Below are positions 34,442 through 45,020 of a stretch of 64,000 nucleotides of DNA, one piece after another. Source of the DNA: Caprella mutica (Eukaryota > Arthropoda > Malacostraca > Amphipoda > Caprellidae); NCBI GenBank assembly GCA_947561585.1, contig CANNZV010001433.1, positions 306,836 through 370,835 of the forward strand. The letters run 5' to 3'. The notes beneath the pieces are model-generated. The model was given only the letters and a program-made list of their open reading frames with translations. It was not told the origin of the DNA and did no database searches. The position numbers were made by a program, and so were the translations under genes. Position 1 is the first letter of the stretch. Each line of letters begins with the position of its first letter.

Positions 34442-35381
34442 AAAATTTCAAAGTTACAATTCACATTTTTCCAAAACTGCCAGCTGGTTTGTCTACCCAT
34501 TGTTACTCTATATTGAACAATGTTCAGACGCTCACGCTGTTAGTGGAAACATGTATATTGGATCTCTTGAAATTTCTCGAACCGGTAATAAACATATTAT
34601 TAGAAAATTGAAAAATTTGAGTTTTAATTCGTTCTAGAAATATGTAATACTAATGTGCATTCACCAAATGTTCTTAAATTTTTAATCTTACCTATACAAT
34701 CTTAATTTTGCTTTAACAATATTTTTATTTATTCTCAAAATAATCTAAATTACTCCTACCTAATATGTCTCAGTTCAAAAATGTAGCAACTTTTTCATTT
34801 TATAAACGTAATAACTTGCCTAATCTATTAGAGATCTCACCCCTCCCTCCTAATATGTAGATTTTTAGTCTAAATATTAACAGAGACCTTTGATCACTCC
34901 AATACATTACACAAATTGTTACTGCATTTACATTTAAAAAAAAATTTATAATAAAAAAAAAATTTTCATTTTAATTTATCATATGTTATGATATCGTATT
35001 TTATGATCTTTTAATGAATTTTTATTCGTAATTGAAGTTATATGAATTTTGATCATCTTTATCAAATTTTGAGACAGTTGTGATCTTTAAATTTAAATCT
35101 TAAAATTAACACCGAAAAAAAAAATTAAACTTAAAATTAAATTCAATTGAAAAAACGATTATTATTAATTTTCACTTAAAATTACCCAACTTAAAATTAA
35201 AAAAAAAATTAAAATAATGATCAAATTGAGTTTGAGGAAAAAAAATCTTAAATGCTGTTAGGTTTAGTTTTGGTAATTTCGATTTTTGGCCTTCGTTTTG
35301 CCTGAGGCATTACTATAACTGTTGTCGCCTGTATATTAACTGCCTGATCATTAAAAATATTAACTGTTCCACCTAGTTCCT

Positions 35382-35702
35382 CTAATCTAAAGGGGTGTTT
35401 CGCTTAATCTGATTGAAAGCCTCAGTCGCCATCTTAGACCTCAAATTCCTAATTTCGTACATCTTCATATCCTCTTCTGACTTAATCTTTTTTGACTGAT
35501 GATATCCACATACGAGAATCATCACAACCAGTAGTGTTAGAATTAACACTAAAATGTCGCTGAACAAGTCTGGTATTAGGTCGTACTTTGTAGACCCCAT
35601 GTTTTTAATGGTTTGCTCCAAATGAGCTTTGTTCATTGAAGATGATTTCTGGATCAGCTCCACTACTGAGTTCAGGTCATAGTTGCTCTGAGACTGTCCC
35701 AT
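35382..35702 (-). CDS. Small membrane-protein ORF in the env position of the LTR element
   Basis: 106 residues. It begins MGQSQS, a possible N-myristoylation site, then a 40-residue polar region, one strong membrane segment (about residues 47-68, ILVLILTLLVVMILVCG) and a basic, charged tail. It lies 3' of pol where gypsy-like elements may carry env, separated from the integrase by about 860 bp of AT-rich DNA without a frame. It has no signal peptide and is far too short for a fusion glycoprotein. The intact frame in a young element suggests it is expressed, perhaps from a spliced RNA. Function is unknown. Confidence 0.6.
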   Translation of the reverse strand: MGQSQSNYDLNSVVELIQKSSSMNKAHLEQTIKNMGSTKYDLIPDLFSDILVLILTLLVVMILVCGYHQSKKIKSEEDMKMYEIRNLRSKMATEAFNQIKRNTPLD

Positions 35703-36559
35703 CGCTCCAGCTGATTACTTCTCACGACCTTGAATTACAGTTCTGTGTGTCAACCGGCTGTGAGTGGCTGAGAGTCAGTCACTGGCTGTTTGTGGCTGAG
35801 GAGCTGTTGGCTGTGTGGGTAGCTGGATCCTCTCTGCCTCTCGTCACTGAAATCGAAACGATACCGTTAACCATGGCCCCTGTTCATTTTAGGTATTTTA
35901 TCATATTTCAGTCTCATTTTGAATTGATCATTTTTGATTTTAAATTATTTCAGTATTTCATCCTAAATTTGAATATATATATATATATTTTTTTTTTTTC
36001 AAATTTTCATTCAAACAATTTTACAGAATATAATTCATCTTATTCGTTACCCAACATTTAAACAAAAAATTTAAAATTAACATGCATACAACAAAAAATA
36101 TTAATCCTATTAAAATTATTATATGAAATTTTATATTAATAAAATTCATAATTCATCCCATCAACTTAACCTAAATACATACAAATATTACAATTAAATT
36201 CATACAATTAAATACATACAATAATTCTCTTACTGAGCAAAGGAAATATTGTAGTTTGAACAATGAATTGTATGCTCTGTTTGTTTGTCTCGCGTAAGCA
36301 AAAAAATGTAAACATTTCTCTGACTCTTTGCATGTAACTGTGTTATATGTCACGTGTTCGTGTAAATGTAACATGTTACTCATGTTACTTCGTGTTATGT
36401 GTTCCTTTTGTGGACTTTCTATATAATGTTTATATTCAAATTTCTCATAATTTGATTTCCTGTTTAATGATGTTAATGAAATTATTTAATTAATTTGTTG
36501 TGAAATTTTCCAACTTAGTTAGATAATTTATATTGCTCGTTATCGTTTGATGTCCTAAT

Positions 36560-37243
36560 TTAATTATAGCTTTGTTTTTTTTTCACTTGTAATACTGTAC
36601 CTGGTCCTATCCAATTTAATTGTAATTTATGTGTTTTTTGATGATTTCTAATTAATACTCGATCACCTATCTGTATAATTTTGTCTTTACGTGTCTTATT
36701 GTGGTAAATTATGCGTTTGTTTGATTGATTAATTATGTTAGCTCTTATCTGATCTTGAATAAATAGAGCTTGCCTAGCCTTGATTTTGACTATTGATTCT
36801 GATGTATCTAAATTGTAAATGCTATCCAAATTTTCTGCTTGAATATTTGGAGATGTGTCCCGGCCAAAAAGAGCGTATGCGGGAGAATCCTTCAAGGTCA
36901 TATTGACCTGATTGTTAATTGTGTTTTGGACAATATCGAGAAACATGTCCCAATTATTGTGATCTACTGTGGCTACATAGAATCTTAATAATTTGTTAAT
37001 TTTCTGGTTATTACGTTCACAAATTCCATTGGAATATGCTGAGTATGGTAATACCTCACATTTGTATATCTGATGTATTTCACTGAAAGTTCTAATTGCG
37101 TTAGACTTGAATTCTTTCGCACAATCCGACATTAACGTTTTGGGATATCCACAACGACTAAATGTTTTACTTAGACAATCAATTACTGTGTTAGTTGATT
37201 TGTCAGCTACTGCGTGTAATTCGTATATCTTGTCAACATACAT
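36560..37243 (-). pseudogene. C-terminal integrase part of pol, out of frame with the upstream pol ORF
   Basis: 227 codons covering the rest of the integrase core: MSDCAKEF with the second catalytic Asp, NGICERNN with the catalytic Glu, then a GPY/F-type tail (WIGPGTVLQV). The zinc-binding part and the first core Asp lie in the 1213-residue pol ORF, which terminates at 37207 in another frame. The overlap (37207-37243) places a single-base indel or a programmed shift there. Because the position is in the middle of a domain, a disabling mutation is the more likely reading. Confidence 0.8.
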
Positions 37244-40200
37244 GTTATTGATAAAATATATTTGTTGTTCGTGTCAGTTGTTATAAAAGGTCCAATAAAA
37301 TCAAATGAAACTGTTTCAAATGGTGTATTAGCTACTGGGGCAGACATTAATTTAATTGGTGTATCTAGACTTCCTTTAAGGATTTTGCAAACGTCACATC
37401 TTTTAATAAAAGATTCTATGACCGATCTTTCTTGAAAATGATAATATTTTAGTCGAAATTGAAATAGCGTATGAGCTAAACCACAATGGGTGTTAAAATG
37501 TATTGAATTAATTACTAAATTGATCATTTCATTTGGTATAACATAATTAACTATACTGGCTGCCCGAGTATCTATTTTCCGATGTCGATATAATATTCCG
37601 TCTAATATGAAAAATTCAGCTATGTTCCTAGATGTTCCTAATTGTTTTTTCTGTAATATATCCATTATTTCCTTACAAGCAAAGTCGTTTGACTGTGCAG
37701 TCTTTAGTCTGTTTAAAGTCCATGTTATGTCTTCCTGTTTAGGTATGTAGTTTAGAAATGGTTTTTCTTTGTTGATTTTATACAATTTAGATGTATCTGA
37801 TTCTTGTTCGTTTTCTGAGTCTGTTTCTGAGTCATTGTCATTGTCGTTAATAATTTGTGGTACGTTTAGCTTAGCCCTCGATCTTGTGGTTGCTATATAA
37901 TTTTCAATTGAATTACAACTTTCATTAGATGGTTGTAAAAGTTCACAATCATCTATTGTTTCTTCCGTTAGAGGAGTTAATCTACTAAGGGTATCGGCTA
38001 CCACATTTCTCTTACCTTCAAAATATTTGATGGTACAATCATATGTGCTCGCCTCTATTGCCCACCTGGCTAATGCCGTGTCTAAAGGAAGTTTATTACC
38101 AAAAAATGCACATAAAGGTTTGTGATCAGTTAAAATGGTAATAGGATATCCTAGACATAGATATTGAAATTCCTTTAAAGCTAGATGTATTGCAAGAAAC
38201 TCTAGTTTAGTCGTGGAGTACCTTTTTTGAGTAGAATTTAATGATTTACTGAAATATGCTATGGGTCTTAATGTTTTGCTTTTGGTCGAATCTGGTTGTA
38301 GCAATGCTGCGCCAACTCCGATATTTGAGCTGTCAGTAAATAAATAAAATGGTCTGGAATAATTTGGATGTGCTAAAACCGTATCTGATGTCAAAATATT
38401 TTTGAGATTAATGAAACTAGTCTCACATTCGTCAGTCCAGTCAAATTTAGTGTCCTTCCTTAATAGTCTATATAATGGGTCGGCTTTCTGACTAAATTTA
38501 GGTACGAACTTACGAAAATAATTCGCAAGCCCTAAAAATCGCTGAAGTTGTTTTACATCTGTTGGTCTAGATGCTTCTCTAAGTTTTTCGTTTTGGATAC
38601 ATCGGATGCCCTCAGTAGTGACTCGATGTCCAAGAAAATTAATTTCGTGTTTAAAGAATTCACACTTCTCTAATTTTAATCTCAAATGAGCGTCACGTAA
38701 ATTCATTAGCACTTGGCCAATGTCATTTAAATGTTGTTCATAAGATCGACTAAAAATTAGGATGTCATCAATAAATACGAAACAGAGTTTCCCTAATACA
38801 TTACTTAACGCTTTTGTCATTATTGCTTGAAATACTTTTGGACTATTGACATACCCGAAGGGTAATTTGCGGAAATGGTACTTTTTTCCATTTACCGCAA
38901 ATGCTGTAAGCTTTTTAGACTCCTCGGAGAGTTCCACCTGGTGAAATGCACTCCTCAGATCTAAACTAGAAAATATCTTTGATCCACCTAAAGATCCAAG
39001 CATATCGTCAACCCTAGGTAACGGAAATCCTTTTATATGGACACACTTATTTAATGATCTGAAATCTATTACGGGTCGTATTTCCCCATTCTTTTTATGA
39101 ACCACGATAACGGGAAAGTTGTACTCGGACATTGAAGGTTCTATAGTACCTTCTTTTAACATTGACCTGTTGACTTCTTCAAGTTGTTCTTGAAATTTAT
39201 GTGGTATGCGGTACGGCATTTTGTTTATCACTATATTAGGATCTTTCAATATTATTGTGTGTTTACATATACTAGTAGTCCCGATTTTTTCGTCCTTAAT
39301 CGTGATTACGTCTCTAAAGTCATTTAGTAACTGCGTCATTTTGTCTTCATACTCTGACATTCCACATGATATGTCAGCATTAACTAACCTTCTTGGTGCT
39401 GATGGCACTGTCTGAGAATTGTTTTCTACATCAGCACTTAATGTGCTGTCACGGCTTCTATCAGCGCTTGTAACTAATGGCTCTCCATTAATTCCAACTG
39501 CATGTACCTTTGACTTTTCATAAATTAGTTCAGGGGTAACGTTTCGTTCAAATGGCTTTGGTTTTTCGTCACTCAACACGTTTCCTAACCTAGATTTATG
39601 AGTCCTATTATTTAAACACTCCGATATAGTCGCTATATTTACTTCGACTTCCTCTTCGTACGTCTGGAGTTTACCAACTATCATATTGTCCCGTAATATG
39701 ATATCACTATCCGTCGGATTCATTACGAAAACTGGGCATATTGACACTTGATCTCCCTCTTTTTTTGTGTCTTCGATTTTTATTAGTGTTTCGGCTATCA
39801 CTAAACCGCTATTGAAACTTCTTTTAGCTATTATATAACTTCCTGCTTCGTTGTTTTTGACAAACCCATACAATATTTGTACGCTGTTTGCCTCAACGAC
39901 TTGGCTATTTATATGAACATTTCCGTTCTTCTCGCGTTTTTTATTCCTTGTCTTCGTGTTTACCCCGGATTTCATAACCTTCGTTTGCCCTTTTTGTTGA
40001 GGTTTAACCCTTACTTTCGCAATACTACTACGGCTGTTTGTTCGTTCGTTTATTTGTCTTATCAACGTTCTTCGTTTTGACCTATTTGAAGTAAGGACCA
40101 GCTCAGATATTAAGCAATCTGTGCTTAATAGTTCTTTAGTAGCTATTCTACGTTTTTCCATAAACGGAATTTTTTCTTCACCTAATTTTAATATTTTCTT

Positions 40201-40848
40201 ATCAAAATCAATTTGCGCGTTCGTTAACACGTCCCTTCCTAATATTACATCATATGGTAAGCTGTTGTTGTTGATTAGTAAAGCGTTTACCGTTTGCTTG
40301 TGGGATTTCGACATTAGTTCAAATTTTACTTCACCTTTTACTTCGGAACGTCCGTTTATGCCTTTAATAGTTACGTTTGATTTTATTATGTCCTCGTGAC
40401 TCGCCTTGTAATTAAAATTACGACTGTTTAAAATCGTTCTCTCGCTCCCTGAATCTATTAAAGCTTCCCAATCGAATTCTTTACTATGTAAAATTATCGT
40501 TGGCTTAGAAATCCCTTTTATCGTATAATGACAGTCCATCAATCCGCTTAATTCATCTTTATTTTTTACTAATTGGACTGTTATATATGTTTCGCTCGTT
40601 TTTTTATCCTCAACGCTTAACTCTTCTTCTTTTAATAAATCGAACTTATTTTTACATTCACAACTTGTGTTGAGTGACGATTTACCTTTGCTATTGAATT
40701 TAACGTGCACTGGATCTAATTTATTCATGTTCAATTCACTTTCGTACACGGAGCTACCGACCGTTTTCCCGTGAGACCTATTTTGTTTTTTACTTCTGTT
40801 TGTATTTACATGTTTTTGCGAAAATCCTTGGCCTGTTGAGCCCGACAT
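37207..40848 (-). CDS. pol: Pol polyprotein of the gypsy-type element: protease, reverse transcriptase, RNase H, start of integrase
   Basis: 1213 residues. Aspartic protease: ALIDSGSERT (Asp132). Reverse transcriptase about residues 540-760 with KNGEIRPVIDFRSLN, LPFGYVNSP and the active-site FIDDILIFS (Asp694, Asp695). RNase H begins at LFTDSSNIGVG (Asp839). Integrase zinc motif H-H-C-C at about 1117-1154 (HFNTHCGLAH, CDVCK), followed by SFDFIGPF, the first core Asp. The ORF overlaps the end of gag by 43 nt in the -1 frame, so it is made as a Gag-Pol fusion by frameshifting. It stops early at 37207 inside the integrase core because of the shift described for 36560-37243. Confidence 0.93.
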   Translation of the reverse strand: MSGSTGQGFSQKHVNTNRSKKQNRSHGKTVGSSVYESELNMNKLDPVHVKFNSKGKSSLNTSCECKNKFDLLKEEELSVEDKKTSETYITVQLVKNKDELSGLMDCHYTIKGISKPTIILHSKEFDWEALIDSGSERTILNSRNFNYKASHEDIIKSNVTIKGINGRSEVKGEVKFELMSKSHKQTVNALLINNNSLPYDVILGRDVLTNAQIDFDKKILKLGEEKIPFMEKRRIATKELLSTDCLISELVLTSNRSKRRTLIRQINERTNSRSSIAKVRVKPQQKGQTKVMKSGVNTKTRNKKREKNGNVHINSQVVEANSVQILYGFVKNNEAGSYIIAKRSFNSGLVIAETLIKIEDTKKEGDQVSICPVFVMNPTDSDIILRDNMIVGKLQTYEEEVEVNIATISECLNNRTHKSRLGNVLSDEKPKPFERNVTPELIYEKSKVHAVGINGEPLVTSADRSRDSTLSADVENNSQTVPSAPRRLVNADISCGMSEYEDKMTQLLNDFRDVITIKDEKIGTTSICKHTIILKDPNIVINKMPYRIPHKFQEQLEEVNRSMLKEGTIEPSMSEYNFPVIVVHKKNGEIRPVIDFRSLNKCVHIKGFPLPRVDDMLGSLGGSKIFSSLDLRSAFHQVELSEESKKLTAFAVNGKKYHFRKLPFGYVNSPKVFQAIMTKALSNVLGKLCFVFIDDILIFSRSYEQHLNDIGQVLMNLRDAHLRLKLEKCEFFKHEINFLGHRVTTEGIRCIQNEKLREASRPTDVKQLQRFLGLANYFRKFVPKFSQKADPLYRLLRKDTKFDWTDECETSFINLKNILTSDTVLAHPNYSRPFYLFTDSSNIGVGAALLQPDSTKSKTLRPIAYFSKSLNSTQKRYSTTKLEFLAIHLALKEFQYLCLGYPITILTDHKPLCAFFGNKLPLDTALARWAIEASTYDCTIKYFEGKRNVVADTLSRLTPLTEETIDDCELLQPSNESCNSIENYIATTRSRAKLNVPQIINDNDNDSETDSENEQESDTSKLYKINKEKPFLNYIPKQEDITWTLNRLKTAQSNDFACKEIMDILQKKQLGTSRNIAEFFILDGILYRHRKIDTRAASIVNYVIPNEMINLVINSIHFNTHCGLAHTLFQFRLKYYHFQERSVIESFIKRCDVCKILKGSLDTPIKLMSAPVANTPFETVSFDFIGPFITTDTNNKYILSITCMLTRYTNYTQ

Positions 40849-42083
40849 TCTCTACCTATATGTCCTAATTTGTTGCACCTGTAGCACTTAATTGTACCAC
40901 TACGGCTGTGAGGGGTAGGGGTAGGGTGGGGGATGTTCGTGTTGTGTACGTATGCCCTGCCTGTGGGATTGTGTTTGTACCTACTTCTGCTTACATACCT
41001 ACCTGCTGTTCCTCTGTTTCTTATGTCATAAGTGTAATATGCTTCTGTGTCTTCTAGCATATCCTCGTGAAAATTGGCTTGATTCTCACCCTCGGGTTTT
41101 TCTATCAAAAAAGTTTCTGTGTCATTGAAATTCTTTTTTGGTATTAGAATTTTTTTATCATGTGGCAAAGATCTTATTTTCTTCGTTGTAGCAGACAGTA
41201 AATTAGCTGTTGTCTTAAAAGGTCCTTCTACGACTCCTTTGATGATACTGGGGTTGATCTGTGGACCCAATATTGTTAAATACATTGATGTATTCATGAG
41301 ATCTTTTGCGTGATTTTTTAATTTGCGTGTGAATGATTCATCACTTTCAGTTGCTGTCCTTACTGGAAATTGGGCGTTCATTGTGTCGTCATTTAAAATA
41401 AAATCCGTGACTTCTCCTATCTTTTCTAATGTACTTAAGATGTCACTGGCAGCTGTAGTCTCGTCCTTCAATTTATTTGTGTATAATTCATGACATACAC
41501 TGTAGATATCCTTGCTGTCTTTCTGCACATATATGTCTTCTAGTACCGTGCATATTTCTTGGTATGTGCTATCCTTAAATGTTTTACCGTTAACAACGTT
41601 ATTAACAGTAATTTGAAAATCTCCTAGCTTGCAATCAGCGCTCCTGAAAAGGATTTTCTTCTTTTCTGCATCATCTTTATCCCCTAAGCTGGATATATGA
41701 TTATTTAATAGGCTGAGGTGCTGACGAAACGTGTTTTTCTCCTCGAAAGCTGGATCCTCTGGCCTTCTCCTTCCCCTGAATATTGGCAATGAATCCGAAT
41801 TTATGATCGTCGTACTCCGACTTTTAATTATCTCCTGGAGTTGAGCTTGTGTTAATTCGACCGACATTTTGGGGGTTTTTTTGGTTTTTTTTTTGGGGGA
41901 TGTTTTGGGGGATGTTTTGGGTGGTGACTTGGGGGGTGACTTGGGGGGTGACTTGGGGGGTGACTTGGGGGGTGATTTGGGTGTTTTGGGTTGTTTAGTT
42001 TTCTGTACTCTGGGTTTAGTTCGTCTTCCAGATCTAAGTTCTACAGCCTCAGCGTTAATCGCTTCGTCTTCTGAGGTTGGCAT
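40806..42083 (-). CDS. gag: Gag polyprotein of the gypsy-type element
   Basis: 425 residues. The N terminus has a basic stretch with about five KSPP repeats (residues about 38-57) and Lys-rich sequence, the middle is a capsid-like alpha-rich region, and the C terminus carries one CCHC zinc knuckle (CYRCNKLGHIGREC) for RNA binding. The last codons CGC AAA AAC ATG contain CAAAAAC, a plausible slippery heptamer for the -1 shift into pol; the classic AAAAAAC is one base different. No internal break. Confidence 0.9.
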   Translation of the reverse strand: MPTSEDEAINAEAVELRSGRRTKPRVQKTKQPKTPKSPPKSPPKSPPKSPPKSPPKTSPKTSPKKKTKKTPKMSVELTQAQLQEIIKSRSTTIINSDSLPIFRGRRRPEDPAFEEKNTFRQHLSLLNNHISSLGDKDDAEKKKILFRSADCKLGDFQITVNNVVNGKTFKDSTYQEICTVLEDIYVQKDSKDIYSVCHELYTNKLKDETTAASDILSTLEKIGEVTDFILNDDTMNAQFPVRTATESDESFTRKLKNHAKDLMNTSMYLTILGPQINPSIIKGVVEGPFKTTANLLSATTKKIRSLPHDKKILIPKKNFNDTETFLIEKPEGENQANFHEDMLEDTEAYYTYDIRNRGTAGRYVSRSRYKHNPTGRAYVHNTNIPHPTPTPHSRSGTIKCYRCNKLGHIGRECRAQQAKDFRKNM

Positions 42084-42689
42084 GTGTTTCCTATCCTAAT
42101 GAAGTGTTATTGTGTACTTAATCAAGTGTAATGCACGTGTAATCACTTATTATGAAAAAAGAAGAAGAAAAAAATAATAGACTATCCAATTAAAAAATTA
42201 ATCCATCAACCATTAAAAAATAATCATTCAAATAATAAATAATAAATGAAATATAATTTAATATAGAGCAATATTTGTTAAATCAATAAATATAAAAATA
42301 TTTATACTATCTTTCAATTAATAACGACACACAGCAAAGCTAAAAGAAATGCATGCACTCATACATCTTATAATTATAATTTCTGCAGTAATGATTAATT
42401 ACCTTCTGCTTATTCATCAACACAATTCTAGACTAAACAGGACAGCTTATTTCACCACTGACTAAGGCCTAACACAGTAGATCTTAATCCGATCGCTTCA
42501 GAAATGAGACTGAATGATAAGAATACATTTAGTTATATGTTTTACTCAACTTTCAGTTCCATGTACAGTGGGTCCCGCTTATCAGGTTTTGTCGTTGATT
42601 TTTGCTCTGATGTTAACTGTTATGATGTTAACTGAATGTTCACTGAGCGCTGTGCACTGTATTTTATGCACTGTATGTTAACTGAATGT

Positions 42690-42905
42690 TCACTGAATGT
42701 TAAAACTTCACTGAATATTGAATGATCACTGAATGTTGAATGATCACTGAATGTTGAATGATCACTGAATGTTGAATGATCACTGAATGTTGAATGATCA
42801 CTGAATGTTGAATGATCACTGAATGCTGAATGATCACTGAATGTTGAATGATCACTGAATGTTGAATGATCACTGAATGTTGAATGATCACTGAATGTTG
42901 CAGTT
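42690..42905. repeat. 18-bp tandem repeat in the LTR-element leader
   Basis: About ten copies of aatgttgaatgatcactg between the 5' LTR and gag, each with a TGATCA palindrome. Nearly identical units. A tandem array in the leader recalls arrays of protein-binding sites in other gypsy-like elements, but no factor can be assigned here. Confidence 0.9.
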
Positions 42906-43066
42906 TGAATAAATACTTTTCAGATGTAGTATTTAAACAAATTAGACTCTCAATTTCTGGTTGATTTACGGCTTTTTTGCATGTTGTTTATAATCGAATG
43001 TTTTCCATCACCATTCGTCAACGTGCAACGCTTAACCCATTACTGTCGCTTCCTCCCTCCGTGTTT

Positions 43067-43113
43067 TTCCAGTTTCTTCCAGAATTTTCCAGAATTTTCC
43101 AGAATTTCCAGAA
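43067..43113. promoter_or_regulatory. Heat-shock-element-like array in the LTR-element leader
   Basis: Alternating TTC and GAA triplets occur at exact 5-bp steps: TTC 43077, GAA 43082, TTC 43087, GAA 43092, TTC 43097, GAA 43102, with a further TTC/GAA pair at 43106/43111 shifted by one base and a TTC at 43067. nTTCnnGAAn in this register is the consensus for heat-shock factor. It arises from a tandem 10-mer (agaattttcc). It lies about 350 bp inside the 5' LTR, in the transcribed leader. Confidence 0.6.
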
Positions 43114-43439
43114 TTTTTTTTTTTTCAGACTGGTCAGTCTTGTTGATTGTCTTTGCTCATTCAGATTTCAAATTAGGCCATCTGTACTCTCCTTATCCTT
43201 CCGATAATTTTCGAGATGCCTTTTGCTTGACCTTGAGTTGAATTATCTTTATACTTTATCACAAAAACTGAACACCTTAATTGGATCGCACCTTCATATA
43301 GGGTCGCAAAACCCGGTCTTGCTGTAATCAAATACTCTCCAATCAGATGGTTAACTTAGTTTTTGGTAAATTACAAAGCTTTCAATCTTTTACTTCAGTA
43401 ATTGAATTTCCGCACACTAAATTCGAATTACTTAATCAC

Positions 43440-43459
43440 GCACCATACGTGGCCACCAA
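43440..43459 (-). other. Primer-binding site
   Basis: Directly inside the 5' LTR the minus strand reads ttggtggccacgtatgg. The TGG after a short spacer is the complement of a tRNA CCA end. The tRNA species cannot be assigned. Confidence 0.65.
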
Positions 43460-43903
43460 TGTGACGTAGTTAGTTTGCTTCACTATAACGTCTCAGTGTA
43501 TGGGCTCTTAAGTGATTAGGATCTTACTTTGTGGTATTTTCAGATTCCTTTCTCTTTATAAATCTCTTTCTACTAAATACTCATGGTACCATGCCCTAGA
43601 ACCACCTTGCCACTATGGTTCCGACCTCAGGCCTCTGGTCCAAGCTTAACTGTATTTAAGGGTAATAATGGTAAAGTAATTAACACTTAAAGAGATTATA
43701 TTCATTGGTCAAGCACATGTTATTACAAATAATATCTCCTCTAAAACGCTCGCAAGTTAAGGTCTCAAATAACTACGAACAGGAGAATAGGTGTGTAGCT
43801 CACGAGAGCAAATCGGTAACTGATTTGACTGTCACTTACTTACAATCATATAGGTTCGTGATGATAGTAATGCATACACAATTGCTGTGTTTGCTTTACT
43901 ACA
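43460..43903 (-). repeat. 5' LTR of the gypsy-type element
   Basis: 444 bp, TG...CA ends; carries the promoter of the element in minus orientation. Confidence 0.95.
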
Positions 43904-44477
43904 AACATTAGCGTTTTCTTTCTGCACTATCTATCATATTTCGATCTTATTTTATAAGTTGTAATTATCTCTTTAATTTAAATAACTGCGATTTTTAGTT
44001 TTCTAATACAAAACATAATTTAATTGTATATTCTATATTTGTGTCACTTAGCCAGCTGGATTATTGTATCAAGTTTTTACCAAGTTCAAAGATATTTTAC
44101 GAAGATATGATATCTATCTATGGATAACAGGACCTAGGTTTGTTTATGTAAAGTTAATTATTAACTATGAAATATCCAAGAAAAGGAATAGGTGTTTATG
44201 ATATTTTATTATTTTTTCATTCATTTCGAATCTTAGATTGCCGAAATTTACAACACGTGTTTCTTTTTAATGATTTATGAAATTATACCCTAATTTAGCG
44301 TTCACTTTCATTATGAAAATAGATGATAAAGCTAGAATATCACATTTTATACTAAATTTTATTATATTAATTGTAAAGCATATGACAGACAACAAACAGT
44401 TCTTCTTAGTATTCCAATGCATAATTTAAATGTAAAGCATGTAAAACTAAACATAACGAGTCTTTTAATTTAGCTAT

Positions 44478-45012
44478 GAACCAACATGATGACATCCTCC
44501 ATTCTTCAAAACCGTTATCGGGCCTATGTTCACTGATGACGTCAATTTTTCAATTTCAGAAGGTTCGAATGATTTGTAAGAACTCATAATTGCTTCCCAC
44601 AGAACTTTTTAAAGACAAATTGCTTTTTTCCAGCTTAAATCCTCCTCTTGACTATGAACTACAAATTTTCTATTTGGTTTAAATCCGGGCTGTTTGAACA
44701 CTAAATTCTGTCTTATGATAGCCAATTGGTGGTATTTCTTGATCTATTCGCTGGAAGAAATCAACGATCTTCTTTTCTGAATTGGCTGTTCATCAAGCCA
44801 GGGCAGGAATGTCTCTTCCAAAAACTTATAATATGCAATTAAATTCAGCTTAAACCTTTTTGGTACTTTGTATGTCCTATTAGTTCATTTCGTCGAATCT
44901 CAGCCCAGAACATGGTCGAAAAACATGGTCGATCATTTAACACCCATCCAGATGACCATCCAAAGATAGCTCGGTGCAGTTCGATGTAAATCACATTGCT
45001 AAATTGGGTTTT
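44478..45012 (-). pseudogene. Decayed Tc1-like transposase
   Basis: On the minus strand, spread over several frames, are recognisable Tc1-family pieces: FWAEIRRNELIG and KYQKGL, then FLPWLDEQPIQKR, then SPDLNQIENL (the family's SPDLNPIENLW box) and LWEAIMSS...SEIEKLTSSV near the C terminus. Stops and frameshifts break it, the N-terminal DNA-binding part is missing, and a MITE (45021-45217) lies next to it. It is a dead remnant. Confidence 0.75.
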
Positions 45013-45020
45013 CATGTGAA

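Larger units (their letters stand above)
33982..43903 (-). mobile_element. Ty3/gypsy-type LTR retrotransposon, 9.9 kb, nearly intact
   Basis: Two 444-bp LTRs (33982-34425 and 43460-43903) start TGTGACG and end TACTACA in plus-strand reading, differ at only two positions that I can see, and are flanked by AACA (33978-33981, 43904-43907). The element is transcribed from the right LTR leftwards. Order: right LTR, primer-binding site, leader with tandem repeats, gag, pol (protease, reverse transcriptase, RNase H, integrase), small membrane ORF, polypurine tract, left LTR. The near-identity of the LTRs indicates a recent insertion. A frameshift in the integrase region makes this copy probably not self-sufficient. 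Confidence 0.95.

Noticed and set aside
34227..34637. 136-codon plus-strand frame at the left LTR
   Set aside because: Lies mostly in the LTR and antisense to the element; the equivalent frame in the other LTR ends differently.
38041..38110. Gypsy-type element as an endogenous virus with envelope
   Set aside because: No envelope glycoprotein frame exists; only the 106-residue membrane ORF lies 3' of pol.
42690..42905. CRISPR-like repeat arrays (here, 48.6 kb, 50 kb)
   Set aside because: Repeats are directly adjacent without unique spacers, and the DNA is eukaryotic; they are minisatellites.
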